49,704 nt of DNA from the NCBI GenBank assembly GCA_964464685.1, contig CAYXGV010000003.1:1-49704 (forward strand), given 5' to 3'. The DNA comes from JABIBU01 sp964464685 (GTDB lineage: Bacteria > Patescibacteriota > Patescibacteriia > Magasanikbacterales > UBA922). Position numbers and translations under genes: made by a program. Shown one piece after another: positions 8,522 to 15,753 of this stretch (its first letter is position 1; each line of letters starts with the position of its first letter). The notes under the pieces were generated by a model. It did no database searches and had not been told where the DNA came from. It was given only the letters and a program-made list of their open reading frames with translations.

Positions 8522-8593
8522 GGGCCGAGATGTACTGGTGTACTGATTAGGATTATCACCCTCAATCTTGGGGTTCGATCCCCCCTCGGTCCA
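8522..8593 (+). ncRNA. tRNA-like RNA with acceptor and T arm, no canonical anticodon arm
   Basis: GGGCCGA (8522-8528) pairs with TCGGTCC (8586-8592) as a 7-bp acceptor stem, followed by discriminator A and no encoded CCA. GGGGTTCGATCCCC (8570-8583) is a standard T arm with T-T-C-G-A and is correctly spaced from the acceptor. The 40 nt between have the length of D plus anticodon arms, but I find no 5-bp anticodon stem with T33 and no normal D arm. Instead 8549-8560 is complementary to the 5' end of the small RNA upstream. It could be a degenerate tRNA gene or a tRNA-like regulatory RNA; a tmRNA is unlikely at this length. Confidence 0.4.
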
Positions 8594-8599
8594 CAGCAA

Positions 8600-8628
8600 C
8601 TAAACCCGTCTTTATGGCGGGTTTAGTT
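8600..8628 (+). terminator. Terminator hairpin of the tRNA-like gene
   Basis: CTAAACCCGTC (8600-8610) pairs with GGCGGGTTTAG (8616-8626), an 11-bp stem with one G-T pair and a five-base loop. It is followed by a weak T tract. Confidence 0.7.
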
Positions 8629-8663
8629 TATAAAAAATAAATTTCATTCCAGAAGAGGGGACA

Positions 8664-8694
8664 AAAACCTCCGATTTTCATCGGAGGTTTTTTT
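8664..8694. terminator. Bidirectional terminator
   Basis: AACCTCCGAT / ATCGGAGGTT (8666-8675, 8680-8689) with a 4-base loop, five A on the left and seven T on the right. It can terminate the plus-strand RNAs and the convergent minus-strand glycosyltransferase that ends at 8729. Confidence 0.85.
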
Positions 8695-8728
8695 GTTATC
8701 TGTTATCTGGTAACTGTTATCTGATGCC
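8695..8728. repeat. GTTATCTG word array, copy 2
   Basis: GTTATCTGTTATCTGG followed by TAACTGTTATCTGATG. It abuts the stop codon of the minus-strand gene at 8729. Sister arrays lie at 6321-6346, just before a start codon, and 10209-10240, just after another minus-strand stop, all in the same orientation. Confidence 0.7.
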
Positions 8729-9913
8729 TTACGCCCCACTCTCAGAAGCAATCAATTCTTCACTTCTTTCATCAACCTGTTCTCCATATACTCCAATAAT
8801 CTTCGGCATAAGTTTTTTCCAAGTATAATATTTTTCAATGGTATTTTTGTTGCGTTGTCCCATGCCTTGTAATTTTTCTTCTGGAAGTGATAATACACTG
8901 TACAGTTTTTTCTCTAGACTTTCAATATCACGAGTAATAAAAATAGCCTGTGGGTCAGTAATTAATTCTAAATGTTCAGGTATGTTGGAAACCAAGGCTG
9001 GTTTGGAATAAGACATTGCTTCCAAAACAGTAAAAGGCAAACCTTCATTGTCAGATGGGTGCACCAATAATTTGGTATGGGAATAGAGCTGATCAAGAGT
9101 TTCACCTGATTGAAAATCTGTAAAAACTATTTGGTTATTAATGTTAGCCAAGGCGTGTAATTCTTTGACATATTGATCAGTATAAGCCGAACCGCCGACA
9201 ATGGCCAATTTTAAATTTTTAATTTTTTCATCATCATCACCATGTTCTAATTTTAATTTGTTAAAAGCTTCAATCAAAAGATGGGCACCTTTGTGAGGTA
9301 CAAGACGAGATATCATAACAATGTAATTATTTTTCTCCAAGCCAAATTTATCAAGTTCATTGGTAAAAGTGGTGGCCGGTTTTGGATCAAAAGCGTTGGG
9401 GATATAATGGGTTTCAGTGTTAAATTCGTTGATGCAATATTTCTGTAAACTTTGTGAAACCGTAATTGTCTCATGAGGAAAATGACAAGCTGTCCATTCG
9501 CCCAAACGTAAAATTAATTTGGCAAATAAATTCCATTTGGAATGGTATCTGTCAATTGAATGGAAAGTGACAATGACTTTGGTTTTACGAGATAGTAAAC
9601 GAGGAATCCAAGCTACCAAAGATGGTCCAACACCATGATAATGAATAACATCATAATTATTTCTGATAGCGACAAAGGTCGCAATCAGGGAGTGGGTGAT
9701 GGCATCCAGATGTTTGGTGTGAATAGTAGGCAAGTGTCTTATATTTACACCAGCCAATTTAAAGTCTTCATTTGTACCGGTATACCATTTTCTTACATAA
9801 ACAGTCACATCATGACCAAATTCAACCAAACGTACTGATAATTCATGTACGTGCTTTTCCACTCCACCATGAGTGGCTGGTATGCCTTTTTGTCCGATCA
9901 TGGCAATTTTCAT
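8729..9913 (-). CDS. Glycosyltransferase family 4, rhamnosyl-type
   Basis: 394 residues when started at the ATG at 9913, giving MKIAMIGQKGIPATHGGVEK, the usual N terminus of a well-defined GT4 subfamily; a GTG at 9928 would add five residues. The acceptor-side HYHGVGPS lies near residue 93. The C-terminal domain has SRLVPHKGAHLLIEAF and HPSDNEGLPFTVLEAMSYS with the EX7E pair. Relatives annotated as rhamnosyl- or galactosyltransferases add sugars to lipid-linked glycans in the cytoplasm; donor unknown. The gene stands alone on the minus strand behind its own perfect promoter (10085-10113) and ends at a bidirectional terminator. Confidence 0.85.
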   Translation of the reverse strand: MKIAMIGQKGIPATHGGVEKHVHELSVRLVEFGHDVTVYVRKWYTGTNEDFKLAGVNIRHLPTIHTKHLDAITHSLIATFVAIRNNYDVIHYHGVGPSLVAWIPRLLSRKTKVIVTFHSIDRYHSKWNLFAKLILRLGEWTACHFPHETITVSQSLQKYCINEFNTETHYIPNAFDPKPATTFTNELDKFGLEKNNYIVMISRLVPHKGAHLLIEAFNKLKLEHGDDDEKIKNLKLAIVGGSAYTDQYVKELHALANINNQIVFTDFQSGETLDQLYSHTKLLVHPSDNEGLPFTVLEAMSYSKPALVSNIPEHLELITDPQAIFITRDIESLEKKLYSVLSLPEEKLQGMGQRNKNTIEKYYTWKKLMPKIIGVYGEQVDERSEELIASESGA

Positions 9914-10232
9914 AGTTTTTTGTGACACAGATTCGCGGATTATATGCGGATGACGCAGATCATGCGGATTGTGATTGTGGAATATTTTATTATAAAGGTA
10001 CTCAACAATATATCAATATTTACCTAATCTTAGGCAAATTTTTGTATTTTATTCCATGTATCTTGTATTTTGTATCAACAAGCAATTATACCACATTTTG
10101 AGAGTTTTGTCAAGAGCCACAAATCTTAACACAAATCTACACTAATAAAAACACCCTCCCAATAGGCAAGGCGTTAGTATGGTGTTATGTGAGTCGTGTG
10201 TCGTATCGTTGTTATCTGATATCTGGTAACTG
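9914..10232. other. Spacer: GCGGAT words, minus-strand promoter, word arrays
   Basis: The 5' leader of the glycosyltransferase (9914-10078) contains a GCGGAT word array (9935-9970) and TGTAT words (10046-10075). Beyond the promoter, 10184-10205 is a GTTATGTGAGTCGTGTGTCG array and 10209-10240 a GTTATCTG array that reaches into the 3' end of the next minus-strand gene. No additional gene and no clear terminator for the 10233-12086 gene are seen. Confidence 0.6.
10085..10113 (-). promoter_or_regulatory. Perfect consensus promoter (minus strand)
   Basis: Read on the minus strand: TTGACA (10113-10108), exactly 17 bp, TATAAT (10090-10085), with an extended -10 TGG in front. It drives the glycosyltransferase at 9913 through a leader of about 165 nt. 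Confidence 0.85.
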
Positions 10233-12086
10233 TTATTTGTCGGCAACTGTCACTCCCTTTCTTCTCCCGATTTCGTCGTTGATTAGACTAGTATCAATTG
10301 CACCGACATAATCAGACACGGGTTGGTTTAGATAGTTATCAACAGCAGAAATCTGAATATTTTGGATGAGTGTTGGTATGGAGCCAATTTGATCGGCCGT
10401 GGGGGTTATGGCTACTTCAAAATAAATACCAACTGTTTCGTGAGGATTTAAAATATTATTTGACCAAGTAGCTGTTCTAGTCAATTCATCAAATTTTATA
10501 TCAACACCTTGGCTAACACTACTTTTGCCAGTCCAAGTAATGTAATCAGGTAATTTGGTCTGCAAAATTAAATCAGTAATTTTACTAGTAGTATTTTCTA
10601 ATTTTAATAAAATCCAATATCTGGTTTCTTTGTCCACTTCCATTGGTAATGGTCCACGGCCGAGTTGGTCACCTTCGTCAGTATAATAGCGAGCTTCAGC
10701 TGACAAATTTATTTGGGTGCCAATTTTTATTGGTAGGGCTTCGGTTTGGTTTTGAAAGATTGCATTATTAGCCGTCGTCACTTGAGCCGTGATTTTGGGA
10801 AAAATATTCAAAGTAAGATCATTTCCTATATTTGGATTTACAATTGGAATAATAATTTTAATGTCAGTTGATTCGCCAGCTAATAATTTTTTTAGATTGG
10901 CTTGATAATTTTGATCAATAATAAAATTTTGATCTTTTATAATACCACTGTTCAAAAGTTGTAATTTATTTTTATTAATAATATTATCGCCAGCCAAAGG
11001 CAAAGAAATAATTAAGTTATTTAGTTCAGTGTCGCCCTGGTTGATTATATTTAAATTTAAAGTTAGATTATCTCCTGACACAGCTTGGGTAATATTATCT
11101 TGCCAATTGGTGCTCACAATTACTTTTGGATGCAAGACTAATAAATTTTTCGTTAAAGTGCCCTGTTTGATAATTGAGTCGTTCACTGTAATTTCAGGAG
11201 TTAATTCAAAAATGATATTATTGATGCTGGTTGGAATTTCACTGACTAGTTTGGCATCTATTTGAGCAGTTTTTTGAGATGGAAGTGAGGTAATTTGCCA
11301 AATATTTTGATTAATTTCACCTAAATTTGGTTGTAATTCAGTCAATTTTATTCCATTTTTTAAATTCAAAGGTAGGGAAATGTTGTCTAATGTTTGCTCG
11401 CCATTATTTTTTAGGGTTAGTTTAATTGGGATAGAGCCATCAGATAATATTCTGTCAGTTGAATCAAGTTCAAGTTTTAAGGTTGAGCCACGATGAATTT
11501 GAATTAGTGTAACAAGTTTAACTTCTTCATTGGTGCGGTCGTCCTGATTGTATACCAACTCAGCTGTTATGTGAGTTTCTTGATGGGGGGTATCAAAGTA
11601 TCGGCCAGCAATTATTATTGTGCCAGTTTCATTTTCCAAAATTTCCGACAGTCCAAAGCTATGATTCTTTTCTTGCCAAATATCAGCTGGTTCAATTTTG
11701 TCAATTACCAATCCAGGTGGCAAGCTGAGTAATAGCGTAGCATTTTCAAGTTTTTTTTCGCTGTTGTTTTTATAATTTATCGTATAAGTAATATAATCAC
11801 CGCTGATAATTCTATCGGATGAAGGTTTAATTGAGAGATCAATTTGAGCAGTAACATCAGGATTATAAAAAAACCAGCCTGCGGTGGCCACGATTAAAAT
11901 TAAAATTGAAGCCAATAAGGCCATGTCAAAAACAAATAATTTTTTGGCATGTTTAAAATTAAGGTGATATTTTTTTTTGTAATGCATTTCGGCAAAGTGA
12001 ATTGGCGACAGCAAAAAAGCCAAAAACCAGCGATGGGGTTTGTGGAGTAGATGGTGGACTGTTAGGTGTTCTTCAACGAATTTCAT
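10233..12086 (-). CDS. Membrane-anchored DUF11-like repeat protein
   Basis: 617 residues. Residues 1-50 are basic and cytoplasmic (MKFVEEHLTVHHLLHKPHRW). One transmembrane segment follows (about 52-73, LLASILILIVATAGWFF), and the remaining 540 residues face outward. The outer part is built from beta-sandwich repeats of the DUF11/COG1361 type: GDYITYTINYKNNSEKKLEN, LTLKNNGEQTLDNISLPLNL, LNLNIINQGDTELNNLIISL and a last copy near residues 500-590. Such modules are common in large CPR surface proteins and have no known catalytic role; an adhesive or scaffolding function is inferred. It is monocistronic on the minus strand. A TATAAT-like -10 lies at 12128-12133, but the -35 is poor. Confidence 0.75.
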   Translation of the reverse strand: MKFVEEHLTVHHLLHKPHRWFLAFLLSPIHFAEMHYKKKYHLNFKHAKKLFVFDMALLASILILIVATAGWFFYNPDVTAQIDLSIKPSSDRIISGDYITYTINYKNNSEKKLENATLLLSLPPGLVIDKIEPADIWQEKNHSFGLSEILENETGTIIIAGRYFDTPHQETHITAELVYNQDDRTNEEVKLVTLIQIHRGSTLKLELDSTDRILSDGSIPIKLTLKNNGEQTLDNISLPLNLKNGIKLTELQPNLGEINQNIWQITSLPSQKTAQIDAKLVSEIPTSINNIIFELTPEITVNDSIIKQGTLTKNLLVLHPKVIVSTNWQDNITQAVSGDNLTLNLNIINQGDTELNNLIISLPLAGDNIINKNKLQLLNSGIIKDQNFIIDQNYQANLKKLLAGESTDIKIIIPIVNPNIGNDLTLNIFPKITAQVTTANNAIFQNQTEALPIKIGTQINLSAEARYYTDEGDQLGRGPLPMEVDKETRYWILLKLENTTSKITDLILQTKLPDYITWTGKSSVSQGVDIKFDELTRTATWSNNILNPHETVGIYFEVAITPTADQIGSIPTLIQNIQISAVDNYLNQPVSDYVGAIDTSLINDEIGRRKGVTVADK

Positions 12087-12361
12087 AAGGTTCTTTCTTT
12101 TTGTTTGTTTAGAAAGGTATATGTTTAATTATACTATTTTTGAGGGATAAAGGGAAGAGAGGACTAAAAAATATTAACAAAATATGAATAGAATATTAAT
12201 AAAATATTATCACTTCACCGTTAGTAAAAATCGTACACAAAGCGAAAGGTCTATTCTTTAAACATTTACATTGTATTTCCATAACTAAAGGTGCTAAAAC
12301 AAGTTAATGATTAAATATTTTTGTAATATTTCGCTAATATTTTATTAATATTATATACAAC
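12087..12361. other. AT-rich spacer, minus-strand leader and AAATATTA words
   Basis: ATTATA at 12128-12133 (TATAAT on the minus strand) is the best -10 candidate for the gene at 12086. AATATTAA words recur at 12166-12210 and 12312-12355. No ORF or structured RNA is convincing. Confidence 0.4.
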
Positions 12362-12388
12362 AAAAAAACCCGCCTTATTCAGCGGATT
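12362..12388 (-). terminator. Minus-strand terminator overlapping a stop codon
   Basis: On the minus strand AATCCGC (12388-12382) pairs with GCGGGTT (12373-12367) and is followed by seven T (12368-12362). The stem begins inside the last codons of the helix-turn-helix gene and its loop contains the stop codon. Confidence 0.75.
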
Positions 12389-12716
12389 CTTTTTTTTTAT
12401 TTTCAATTTTTTTCTTCACCGCCTTAGCACTCGGTGAATATAGTTTATTCTTTATCTTCCACTTATCCACATATTGTCCAATACCTTTTTGATCACTTTT
12501 ATTTTTAACTGTTGTTTTTGTTTGTGACCATTTTACTAGACTTTCAAAGTTTATTTTGTATCTACCGGCTACAATAATATAAATTATTTCTTCAGCCTGT
12601 ATAGCTCGTCTAATTGTTTGTGGGTTTACACCAAAAAGACGAGCACCTTCAGAGATAGATACTCTGATGATTTCTTTTTCTTTATTATTAATATTTTTCA
12701 GTGGGGGATTGACCAT
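12375..12716 (-). CDS. Helix-turn-helix (MerR/excisionase-like) DNA-binding protein
   Basis: 113 residues. Residues 18-60 (RVSISEGARLFGVNPQTIRR, then a wing with GRYKINFESLVKW) are the winged helix-turn-helix found in excisionase-family and BldC-like regulators, where the basic TIRRAIQ helix reads DNA. The C-terminal third is Lys-rich (KKKIENKKKE) and probably binds DNA non-specifically. There is no integrase nearby, so a transcription regulator is more likely than phage excisionase. The 1-kb spacer upstream holds three similar 18-bp palindromes (13009, 13112, 13179) that could be its operators; this is inference. A short relative of the same fold is encoded at 30960. Confidence 0.7.
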   Translation of the reverse strand: MVNPPLKNINNKEKEIIRVSISEGARLFGVNPQTIRRAIQAEEIIYIIVAGRYKINFESLVKWSQTKTTVKNKSDQKGIGQYVDKWKIKNKLYSPSAKAVKKKIENKKKESAE

Positions 12717-13008
12717 ATTGATTGTTATATTAATATCCAGATATCCTGATAATCCAGATTTACAGATAGTGTTTGAATATTAATATAGGATTATTTTGTT
12801 GAGTGGTGTGCTAAAGATAAATAATAGCACACGCCTGTCAGCCTTGGGCTGAGATTTAACGGATTAAAAGGATTTGAACGGATATATTTAAAATAATAAA
12901 TCTCTTAAATTTTATCATTTATCATTTATCATGTGTCCGTGTTTGGGTGTTTTTGTGTTTAGGGCGAAGCCCGTGTGTTTATCCCGACTGAGTCGGGAGT
13001 GTGTTTTT
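12717..13008. other. Spacer with hairpins and word arrays
   Basis: GTGTGCTA/TAGCACAC hairpin (12806-12832), CAGCC/GGCTG hairpin near 12840, ACGGAT words (12856-12884), TTTATCA triplicate (12917-12935), GTGTTT words (12940-12960), GGGC/GCCC mini-hairpin (12962-12971) and TCCCGACTGAGTCGGGA hairpin (12982-12998) without a T run. No promoter is assigned with confidence for the minus-strand gene starting at 12716. Confidence 0.5.
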
Positions 13009-13026
13009 GTATACACAAACCTATAC
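13009..13026. promoter_or_regulatory. Candidate operator, diverged palindrome
   Basis: GTATACACAAACCTATAC shares the GTATA(C/G)AC...TATAC outer arms with the two identical sites at 13112 and 13179, but has a different centre. Confidence 0.4.
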
Positions 13027-13111
13027 AAATATTAACATTTTAAGAAAAAGTTGTCAATAGCTGGCTGTTGATAGCAAAAAAATGGTTTTTTAGTCAAAAA
13101 TTATGCTAAAA

Positions 13112-13129
13112 GTATAGACTAGTGTATAC
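13112..13129. promoter_or_regulatory. Candidate operator, 18-bp palindrome
   Basis: GTATAGACTAGTGTATAC is an 18-bp palindrome with one mismatched pair around ACTAGT. An identical copy lies at 13179-13196, 67 bp downstream, and both are followed by AAA and preceded by an AAAAAATGG word. Confidence 0.55.
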
Positions 13130-13178
13130 AAAAATATTTATTTTAAATTAGCCAAAAAATGGACTTTGTTATTTAATT

Positions 13179-13196
13179 GTATAGACTAGTGTATAC
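13179..13196. promoter_or_regulatory. Candidate operator, identical second copy
   Basis: Exact repeat of the 18-bp site at 13112 in the same orientation. It lies between the minus-strand helix-turn-helix gene and the plus-strand sigma-factor gene. Confidence 0.55.
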
Positions 13197-13209
13197 AAAT
13201 TAGTAGAAA

Positions 13210-13237
13210 GTTTGTAAAGTTATAAAGTTTATAAAGT
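13210..13237. repeat. Left inverted repeat bracketing the sigma-factor gene
   Basis: GTTTGTAAAGTTATAAAGTT continues to AAAGT at 13237. Its reverse complement occurs at 14345-14371 and differs only by one extra T. The pair encloses 1.1 kb containing the sigma-factor gene. Confidence 0.7.
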
Positions 13238-13244
13238 CTTTTGA

Positions 13245-13357
13245 AAATCCCCTCTTGAGAGGGGTAAGACACGCAGTGCTTGGGGTGTGTTGGTTATTCA
13301 TATATATTGGCGAACACACCCCGCCACTACGTGTGCACCCCTCTCAAGAGGGGATTT
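13245..13357. repeat. 113-bp imperfect inverted repeat
   Basis: Arms of about 45 bp begin with AATCCCCTCTTGAGAGGGGT and meet around a 20-base AT-rich loop. Each arm contains its own 16-bp palindrome (CCCCTCTTGAGAGGGG at 13249, CCCCTCTCAAGAGGGG at 13338). It contains no ORF and resembles a small non-autonomous element. Confidence 0.7.
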
Positions 13358-13378
13358 CTAAACAATATAACAATATAA

Positions 13379-13408
13379 TCCGCCCAAGGCGGATCCGCCT
13401 TGGGCGGA
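13379..13408. repeat. Perfect 30-bp palindrome
   Basis: TCCGCCCAAGGCGGA is followed directly by its exact complement, centred on GGATCC, and flanked on both sides by ACAATATAACAAT words. A single half (TCCGCCCAAGGCGGA) recurs at 24046-24060 and a variant (TCCGCTTTAGGCGGA) near 16257. Confidence 0.8.
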
Positions 13409-13433
13409 CAATATAACAATTTAATTTTTCAAC

Positions 13434-13486
13434 TTATCCCCAGCCCACCCGTCAGGGCTTGTTTTTTATGATATTTGTGCTATAAT
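13434..13486 (+). promoter_or_regulatory. Promoter of the sigma-factor gene with DnaA-box-like element
   Basis: TTGTTT (13459-13464), 16-bp spacer and TATAAT (13481-13486) with extended -10 TGC. TTATCCCCAG (13434-13443) lies 47 bp upstream of the -10, one base off the DnaA-box consensus. Start near 13493 gives a leader of about 260 nt. Confidence 0.6.
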
Positions 13487-13580
13487 CTCTTTCATACAGT
13501 ATTAGGGCTTCCCTTAGGGGTGGCTTCTTATGTTTATAGTGATTTATTTTTAATGTGATTAATTATTGGTTTTTAAGAAG

Positions 13581-13666
13581 TTTCCACGACACACTACCCA
13601 CACAACACGATACAAATTATCAATCCAAAGTATGTTCCATGTTATGTGGGTCGTGTGTCGTGAAAA
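13581..13666. repeat. Inverted word repeat in the sigma-factor leader
   Basis: TTTCCACGACACACTACCCA (from 13581) and the complement of 13641-13666 (arms of 26 bp, 23 matching) form a stem around a 34-base loop. The right-arm word GTTATGTGGGTCGTGTGTCG also occurs unpaired at 10184-10205. Confidence 0.7.
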
Positions 13667-13751
13667 ATATGCTAAATTGGTGAAATTTTAGATTTATTTA
13701 TTATAGTGTTTTTTAAACTGTAACACTTTACTAACTTCCACGTCTTCTATT

Positions 13752-14303
13752 ATGAAGCAGAAAATTAGAGAAAAAATCCTACTTTTGAAGATCAAGACCA
13801 AGAAAGATTCGGCTGCTTTTGGGGAACTTTACGATATATATGTGGAAAAGATTTATCGGTTTGTTTTTTTCAAAATTAATAATAAAGAAGAAACTGAAGA
13901 TATAATTAGTGATGTTTTTTTAAAGGTTTGGAATTATTTAATTGAAAATAGAAAAATTGAAATTGGCAGTTTTAGTGGCTTGGTTTATCGGGTGGCGAGG
14001 AATAATATTATTGATTTTTATCGCCAACGAGCCAAAAAACAAGAGTGTTCTCTTGATTCGGTTATCTTAATTGCCGATGATGACAATTATGAGAAAGTTG
14101 AAATAAATCAAGAAGTGGAACAAATCATGAAGGTCATTAAAAAAATGAAACAGGAATATCAGGAAGTGCTTTTACTGCGGTTTGTGGAGGATCTATCCAC
14201 TGCCGAGATTGCTTCCATATTAGATAAAACCAGCACCAGTGTCAGAGTAATTTTGCACCGAGCGACCAAGAAGTTGCAGGAATTGATGGAGAGTGACTTG
14301 TAA
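13752..14303 (+). CDS. ECF-type RNA polymerase sigma factor
   Basis: 183 residues. Sigma-70 region 2 spans about residues 20-95 (FGELYDIYVEKIYRFVFFKI, then EDIISDVFLKVW and VYRVARNNIIDFYRQ) and region 4 about 115-178 (YQEVLLLRFVEDLSTAEIAS, then TSTSVRVILHRATKKLQ, the -35-reading helix-turn-helix). Region 3 is absent, as in extracytoplasmic-function sigma factors. It directs RNA polymerase to its own promoter set. The next gene encodes a single-pass membrane protein of the DUF5667 type, in the position where an anti-sigma factor normally sits, so the pair probably senses envelope state. The gene lies inside a pair of 27-bp inverted word repeats. Confidence 0.9.
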   Translation: MKQKIREKILLLKIKTKKDSAAFGELYDIYVEKIYRFVFFKINNKEETEDIISDVFLKVWNYLIENRKIEIGSFSGLVYRVARNNIIDFYRQRAKKQECSLDSVILIADDDNYEKVEINQEVEQIMKVIKKMKQEYQEVLLLRFVEDLSTAEIASILDKTSTSVRVILHRATKKLQELMESDL

Positions 14304-14344
14304 CATATAACTTATAACAATATAACAACCAACTCACACTTTCT

Positions 14345-14371
14345 ACTTTATAACTTTATAACTTTACAAAC
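14345..14371. repeat. Right inverted repeat bracketing the sigma-factor gene
   Basis: Complement of 13210-13237. It ends 11 bases before the ATG at 14383. Upstream of it (14304-14331) are ATAACA words matching those around 13361-13420. Confidence 0.7.
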
Positions 14372-14382
14372 TCACTAGTGGT

Positions 14383-15741
14383 ATGTATAAAAACACCAAA
14401 GAACAATTAAAAGTTCTTAAGCAAAATAACAGTCGGATGAACCCCGACCGTTCTTGGGTTTTGGAAAATAAAGAGAAGATGATGTGTCAAATTAGCAATA
14501 ATATTTCTGATCAAAAAAATACTTTTTCTTTTTCACATATCTGGGACATAATTAGCGTGGTTTTGCCAGGCCACATGGTTTATTCAGTGGTTCGTCCAAT
14601 GGTTGTGTTCTTGCTTATCGGGGCAGTCGCAACTAGTGGTTGGATCGCTAGTGTAGGGGCAACAGTCAATTCTTTACCTGGGGATTTGGGTTATGGGGTA
14701 AAATTAGCCACAGAAAAAACTCAAGAAATTGTCACTGCTGTCACATCTTCTGGTGACAAAGAGGCACAAATGCACATGGAATTTGCTTCTCGTCGTGCAA
14801 AAGAAGTAAAAAAAGTTGTAGAAAATAAAGTCGCTGATAATAATGCTGTTCAAACTTCCAAAAAAGTTGATGACACAATAAAACGTTTGGAAAAATCAAT
14901 TGATAGTGCTAATGATAAAATAAAAGAAGTAAGTGAAAGTCAACCAGAGAAGATTGTAGAAACCAGCAAGGCAGTGGCTGAAAAAACTAAAGAAATTAAT
15001 GACGATCTCAAAGAAGCTGGTAAAGAAGTTGGTAATGCTGGTATTACTGAGGCCAAGAAAAAAGTGACTGAGGTTGGTCTTAATGCCGTTGAGGCAGTAA
15101 TAAAAGTAAAAGAAGAGGGAAGTGCAGAGGTTTCTGACGAGGAAGTAAGAGATTTAGTAAATAATCAGATTGAAAATATTTTGGCTGATGTGGATGAAAT
15201 AAAAACTCAGGCAGCTGATGCTATTAAAGGTTTAGACGATGTCAATACTTCTGAGGGTGGCAATACTGAGATGAATATAGATAGTGTTTTGATGCCAACT
15301 AGTACACCTAAAGTTGATTCTATGTCAGAGATTAATAGTTCAACTATTGAAATTAATTTAACAACTACCACTATTAATAATACTAATTTGGCAGAAGTAA
15401 AAACTGCAGTGGGTGAAGCAATTAAGAAAGTTAATGAAACTGGTGTTACGTCTGTACAAAATTTGGCCGATGCCAAAACATTGGTAGCCAATAATCAGAT
15501 TACTGAAGCTATAGAAAAAGTAAAACAAATTACTGGTACCACCCAAGCGACTGAGAAAGTGGTGACTGAGGTAAAAAAAGTTGTCAGTAGCGTAGTGACT
15601 CAAGAAACAATTAAAAAAGAAGAAAATGTTGTTATAGAAAAAACCACATCAACTAGTAGTTCAGTAAAAGTTGAAAATACGACAAGTTCATCTGTACCGG
15701 TGGTTGATGAAAAAAAGATAAGTAATAGCACACGGATTTAA
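14383..15741 (+). CDS. DUF5667-type membrane protein, candidate anti-sigma/surface sensor
   Basis: 452 residues. The first 65 residues are cytoplasmic and lack a zinc-finger anti-sigma motif. A transmembrane segment covers about 68-92 (PMVVFLLIGAVATSGWIASV). LPGDLGYGVKLATEKTQEI (from residue 97) is the signature of DUF5667. The outer region is a long Lys/Glu/Asp-rich, Cys-free, probably coiled-coil segment (120-300) and a Thr/Ser-rich tail ending in SSSVPVVDEKK. In CPR genomes such proteins follow ECF sigma genes, 79 bases downstream here, which supports an anti-sigma or envelope-stress role; direct inhibition is inferred. Followed by a family A inverted-repeat element. Confidence 0.75.
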   Translation: MYKNTKEQLKVLKQNNSRMNPDRSWVLENKEKMMCQISNNISDQKNTFSFSHIWDIISVVLPGHMVYSVVRPMVVFLLIGAVATSGWIASVGATVNSLPGDLGYGVKLATEKTQEIVTAVTSSGDKEAQMHMEFASRRAKEVKKVVENKVADNNAVQTSKKVDDTIKRLEKSIDSANDKIKEVSESQPEKIVETSKAVAEKTKEINDDLKEAGKEVGNAGITEAKKKVTEVGLNAVEAVIKVKEEGSAEVSDEEVRDLVNNQIENILADVDEIKTQAADAIKGLDDVNTSEGGNTEMNIDSVLMPTSTPKVDSMSEINSSTIEINLTTTTINNTNLAEVKTAVGEAIKKVNETGVTSVQNLADAKTLVANNQITEAIEKVKQITGTTQATEKVVTEVKKVVSSVVTQETIKKEENVVIEKTTSTSSSVKVENTTSSSVPVVDEKKISNSTRI

Positions 15742-15753
15742 CTAAAAAATAGA

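Noticed and set aside
8408..8593. tmRNA
   Set aside because: Acceptor strands are only 72 nt apart, with no tag ORF and no pseudoknot chain; the order does not fit a permuted two-piece tmRNA either.
8522..8593. Ordinary tRNA with an assignable anticodon
   Set aside because: No 7-base loop with T33 on a 5-bp stem could be found in any register; D arm also abnormal.
12375..12716. Phage excisionase
   Set aside because: No integrase, att-like direct repeats or phage genes in the window; the fold is equally used by ordinary regulators.
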